From Candidatus Binatota bacterium (GTDB lineage Bacteria > Desulfobacterota > Binatia > Bin18): DNA of 5,758 nucleotides. The stretch is from contig WTHE01000778.1 of assembly GCA_011523315.1 (NCBI GenBank), positions 1 through 5,758 on the forward strand. The letters run 5' to 3'. A model generated the notes under the pieces. It made no database searches. It was not told the DNA's origin and saw only the letters and a program-made list of their open reading frames with translations. The first letter of the stretch is position 1. Every line of letters begins with the position of its first letter. A program made the position numbers and the translations under genes. Of this stretch, positions 3,683-5,758 are shown piece after piece.

Positions 3683-5755
3683 ATGACACTCGCCGAACAG
3701 CTAGAAAAGATCAAAGCTGGACTACGCCAAGAGGCGTATGCGTCGGAGTCTGAGGTCTCTCAGGCAATCCTGCTTCCTACGTTACAAGAATTAGGGTGGG
3801 ATACTTCTGATACCTCTCTCGTGACCCCTGAATATCCCGTAGGGAGACGACGTGTTGATTACGCTCTGCGGCCTTCTGGTCGTTCTCCTTCTGTGTTTGT
3901 TGAGGTGAAAAAAGTTGGCAAATTATCTGAGAAAGCGGACCGCCAGTTATTTGAATATGCCCTTCCTGCCAGAGTACAAATGGCCATCTTAACCGACGGG
4001 CGTGAATGGTGCTTCTATCTGCCGGGTGAACAAGGGCAGTATCGCGAGCGGCGAGCCTACGAGTTTGATCTGCTGGAGGAAGAGACGGCAGAGGCGCTCG
4101 AAAGACTGAGACGGTATTTAAGTTATGAAAGAATCTGTACCGGCGAAGCCTTACAGGCAGCGAGGGCTGACTACCAGAATGCCGTTCGGGGGCGAGAAGT
4201 AAAAAGAACCTTTCCTCAAGCCTGGAATGCCTTGTTGGAAGGAGGACGTGATTCTTTGCTGCCAGAAATGCTAGCGGAGACGGTTAAAGGCCTGTCTGGT
4301 TATGAGCCGAATCTTGAGGAGTGTAGCGAGTTTTTAGAGTCAATCCCCCGGATAAGAGTGCCAGAAGAACCTGCCCTAGCCGAGCCACCTTCTCTTTCGC
4401 TTTCACAACAACGAACACGAGGAACTGAAGGAGCAAAAGCTTTCCGTGGAGTACCAGAAGAGTCTGATTTAGCCACTCTTTTCGGGGAAGCAAACCCGCA
4501 CCTTTTGTATGCAGTTAATACCGAAGATAGCCGAGCAGGCATCCCTGAAGGTCAATGGCTTGAATGGCAGACTAACCACTGGGAACGTCTTGATTTGCTT
4601 ACGGTCATTCATCGCATTCGTGATTTTTCCCGCCAGTTTTCCCGGCCCCTTCCAACCGACAATCAAGCACAAAAGATTGAAAAGTCTCTCCGTGTTGATC
4701 GTCGAACTGACGAGCAATGGAATGTTGATGGCCGCTATTTTTTGGACAGCCAGGGACAATTGTTCGACTTGGCCACTTCGCAGTATGTTGAAACCCCGAC
4801 ACAAGAAATTCGGGTATTTCGGCGAATGGGAACAACCGTTGATTTCTCAGAAAGTGAAACTTGGAGCCGGGCGTTGCGTCTTTGGTCAGGAGATGACCCT
4901 AGCCTCGTTGCATACTGGCAGCGTTTGTTTGGATATTGCCTGTTGCCAGATAATCCTGAGCAGGTGTTCTTTTACCTGCATGAGACTGGCACAAACGGCA
5001 AAACGCAATGGCGCGACGCGCTGAAGGCGATCTTTGGCGAACTCGCTGTCGTTCTTCCAAATCAAACATTCATCGGTTCACGTCCGGGGGCGGACTTGGC
5101 GCTTCTCAAAGAAAAAAGGGTCGCCTGTGTGCAAGAGCTTCCTACCGGAAGCCTCGGAAGTCAGGCTTTAGCTTTACTCAAAGAACTCACCGGAGAACGG
5201 GAAATTCAAGTCCGTCCGCGGTATAAGCAGCCGTACAGTATTCCTATCCACGCAAAGATTTTTTTACAGGGTAGTAGGAAACTCTCCTTCGCCGACACCT
5301 CACGCGACTGGCAAAGACGGGTGCAAGTGTTGCCTTTTACTCAGACAATCCCAGAGAAAGATCAAGATAAGCATTTCTTCGGGAAGCTTGAAAAAGAGCT
5401 GCCGAGAATTTTGGGGTGGGCGATCCGTGGCTATGAAATGTTCCAGGCTGGTGGCCTCGCGCCTTCCAGGACTGTCTTGGCCGAGACGGAGACCCACTTA
5501 GGAGATCGTGTGAACGCTGTATCGCGGTACGTGTCAGACCGACTCACTCCGTCCCAAGGGCATCGTATTCAGGCCAAAAAGTTGTTTGATGATTATCTCC
5601 TATGGCGTACCGAGCAAGGCGACCGGAACGATTCGACTCTGTCTTCTCGTGGGTTTCGACATCGCTTAGAGGAAATGGGGCTCACTGTTCGGAAGGCGAG
5701 CGGGAGAAACGGCAGAGTCTATCATTTGTTTGGGTACGACTTTCGGATGGGATGA
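3683..5755 (+). CDS. HsdR-N-like PD-(D/E)XK nuclease fused to D5/P4-type SF3 helicase, 690 residues
   Basis: Residues 1-165 resemble the N-terminal nuclease domain of type I restriction HsdR. E24 lies in a helix before LQELGWD, D59 in RRRVDYAL, E74-V-K76 in VFVEVKK, and Q88-LFEY fits the QxxxY element. Together these give an apparently intact PD-(D/E)XK site. Residues 166-222 (TFPQAWNALLE, LAETVKGLSGYEP) form a helical extension, then a low-complexity linker to about 255. Residues 260-420 look like a D5_N domain. Residues 420-600 are the P4-type SF3 ATPase: TGTNGKT (435-441), VQELPTG (483-489, Walker B Glu E485), LKELTGEREIQVRPRYK (499-515), DWQRRVQVLPF (542-552) and the ELPRILGWAIRGYEMFQAGGL block (572-592). 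The C-terminus resembles the winged-helix tail of these proteins. No AEP primase is present. E434 and S531 replace residues usually Gly and Asn in the ATPase motifs. A DNA-cleaving translocase for defence or element replication is inferred. ATG 3683 has AGGAAG 7 bases upstream. Confidence 0.9.
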   Translation: MTLAEQLEKIKAGLRQEAYASESEVSQAILLPTLQELGWDTSDTSLVTPEYPVGRRRVDYALRPSGRSPSVFVEVKKVGKLSEKADRQLFEYALPARVQMAILTDGREWCFYLPGEQGQYRERRAYEFDLLEEETAEALERLRRYLSYERICTGEALQAARADYQNAVRGREVKRTFPQAWNALLEGGRDSLLPEMLAETVKGLSGYEPNLEECSEFLESIPRIRVPEEPALAEPPSLSLSQQRTRGTEGAKAFRGVPEESDLATLFGEANPHLLYAVNTEDSRAGIPEGQWLEWQTNHWERLDLLTVIHRIRDFSRQFSRPLPTDNQAQKIEKSLRVDRRTDEQWNVDGRYFLDSQGQLFDLATSQYVETPTQEIRVFRRMGTTVDFSESETWSRALRLWSGDDPSLVAYWQRLFGYCLLPDNPEQVFFYLHETGTNGKTQWRDALKAIFGELAVVLPNQTFIGSRPGADLALLKEKRVACVQELPTGSLGSQALALLKELTGEREIQVRPRYKQPYSIPIHAKIFLQGSRKLSFADTSRDWQRRVQVLPFTQTIPEKDQDKHFFGKLEKELPRILGWAIRGYEMFQAGGLAPSRTVLAETETHLGDRVNAVSRYVSDRLTPSQGHRIQAKKLFDDYLLWRTEQGDRNDSTLSSRGFRHRLEEMGLTVRKASGRNGRVYHLFGYDFRMG

Positions 5756-5758
5756 TGC
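5752..5758 (+). other. Possible start of a translationally coupled downstream gene
   Basis: The nuclease-helicase stop TGA (5753-5755) lies inside ATGATG, giving an ATGA overlap start at 5752 and a second ATG at 5755. Such overlaps often mark translational coupling within operons. Only seven bases are visible, so no product can be named and chance is possible. Confidence 0.3.

Noticed and set aside
3683..4200. A classical type I restriction-modification locus
   Set aside because: Only the HsdR-type nuclease domain is present. The helicase is SF3 rather than the SF2 motor of HsdR, and no HsdM or HsdS gene is visible.
3683..5755. A standard P4-type primase-helicase
   Set aside because: The N-terminal region carries PD-(D/E)XK nuclease motifs, and no AEP primase catalytic motif was found.
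1..5758. CRISPR array, tRNA or rRNA genes, insertion-sequence ends
   Set aside because: No regularly spaced repeats, cloverleaf, rRNA-like stretch, transposase frame or terminal inverted repeats were seen on either strand.

Overview
The window carries five protein-coding genes, one short regulatory leader peptide and one attenuator. Positions 1 to about 3,630 have the very GC-rich third codon positions of a high-GC bacterial chromosome (one hand-counted 60-base line, 1261-1320, is 41/60 G+C). The last gene is visibly poorer in G+C (line 4681-4740 is 28/60). A fused anthranilate synthase behind a three-Trp leader peptide is best known from Rhizobiales-type Alphaproteobacteria. The acyl-CoA dehydrogenase and tandem EthD genes are common in environmental high-GC proteobacteria and uncultivated relatives. 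I cannot place the organism more precisely than that.

Left part (1-1083, minus strand): a complete trp control region. A sigma70-like promoter (1055-1083) appears to start transcription at or next to the GTG of a 14-residue leader peptide with three consecutive Trp codons (1003-1047). Two U-tailed hairpins follow (944-970 and 902-930), then a strong ribosome binding site and the N-terminal 284 codons of a TrpE(G)-type anthranilate synthase that leaves the window at its left edge. An inverted repeat of 13 pairing bases is interrupted only by the U-tract of the second terminator. It begins three bases after the leader stop codon and looks like a long-range antiterminator.

Middle part (1098-3631): a GNAT acetyltransferase is transcribed divergently from trp. 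It converges with a minus-strand acyl-CoA dehydrogenase, only 7 bases lying between them. That gene is in turn divergent from a protein made of two EthD domains.

Right part (3683-5758): a 690-residue protein joins an N-terminal HsdR-like PD-(D/E)XK nuclease domain to a C-terminal D5/P4-type superfamily 3 helicase. No primase domain and no HsdM/HsdS partner is visible. Its stop codon is embedded in ATGATG, so a coupled downstream gene may begin in the last 7 bases. This nuclease-SF3 fusion, with its foreign composition, is the best candidate for an undescribed defence or mobile-element system here. The rest is metabolic housekeeping with an unusually clear trp attenuator.
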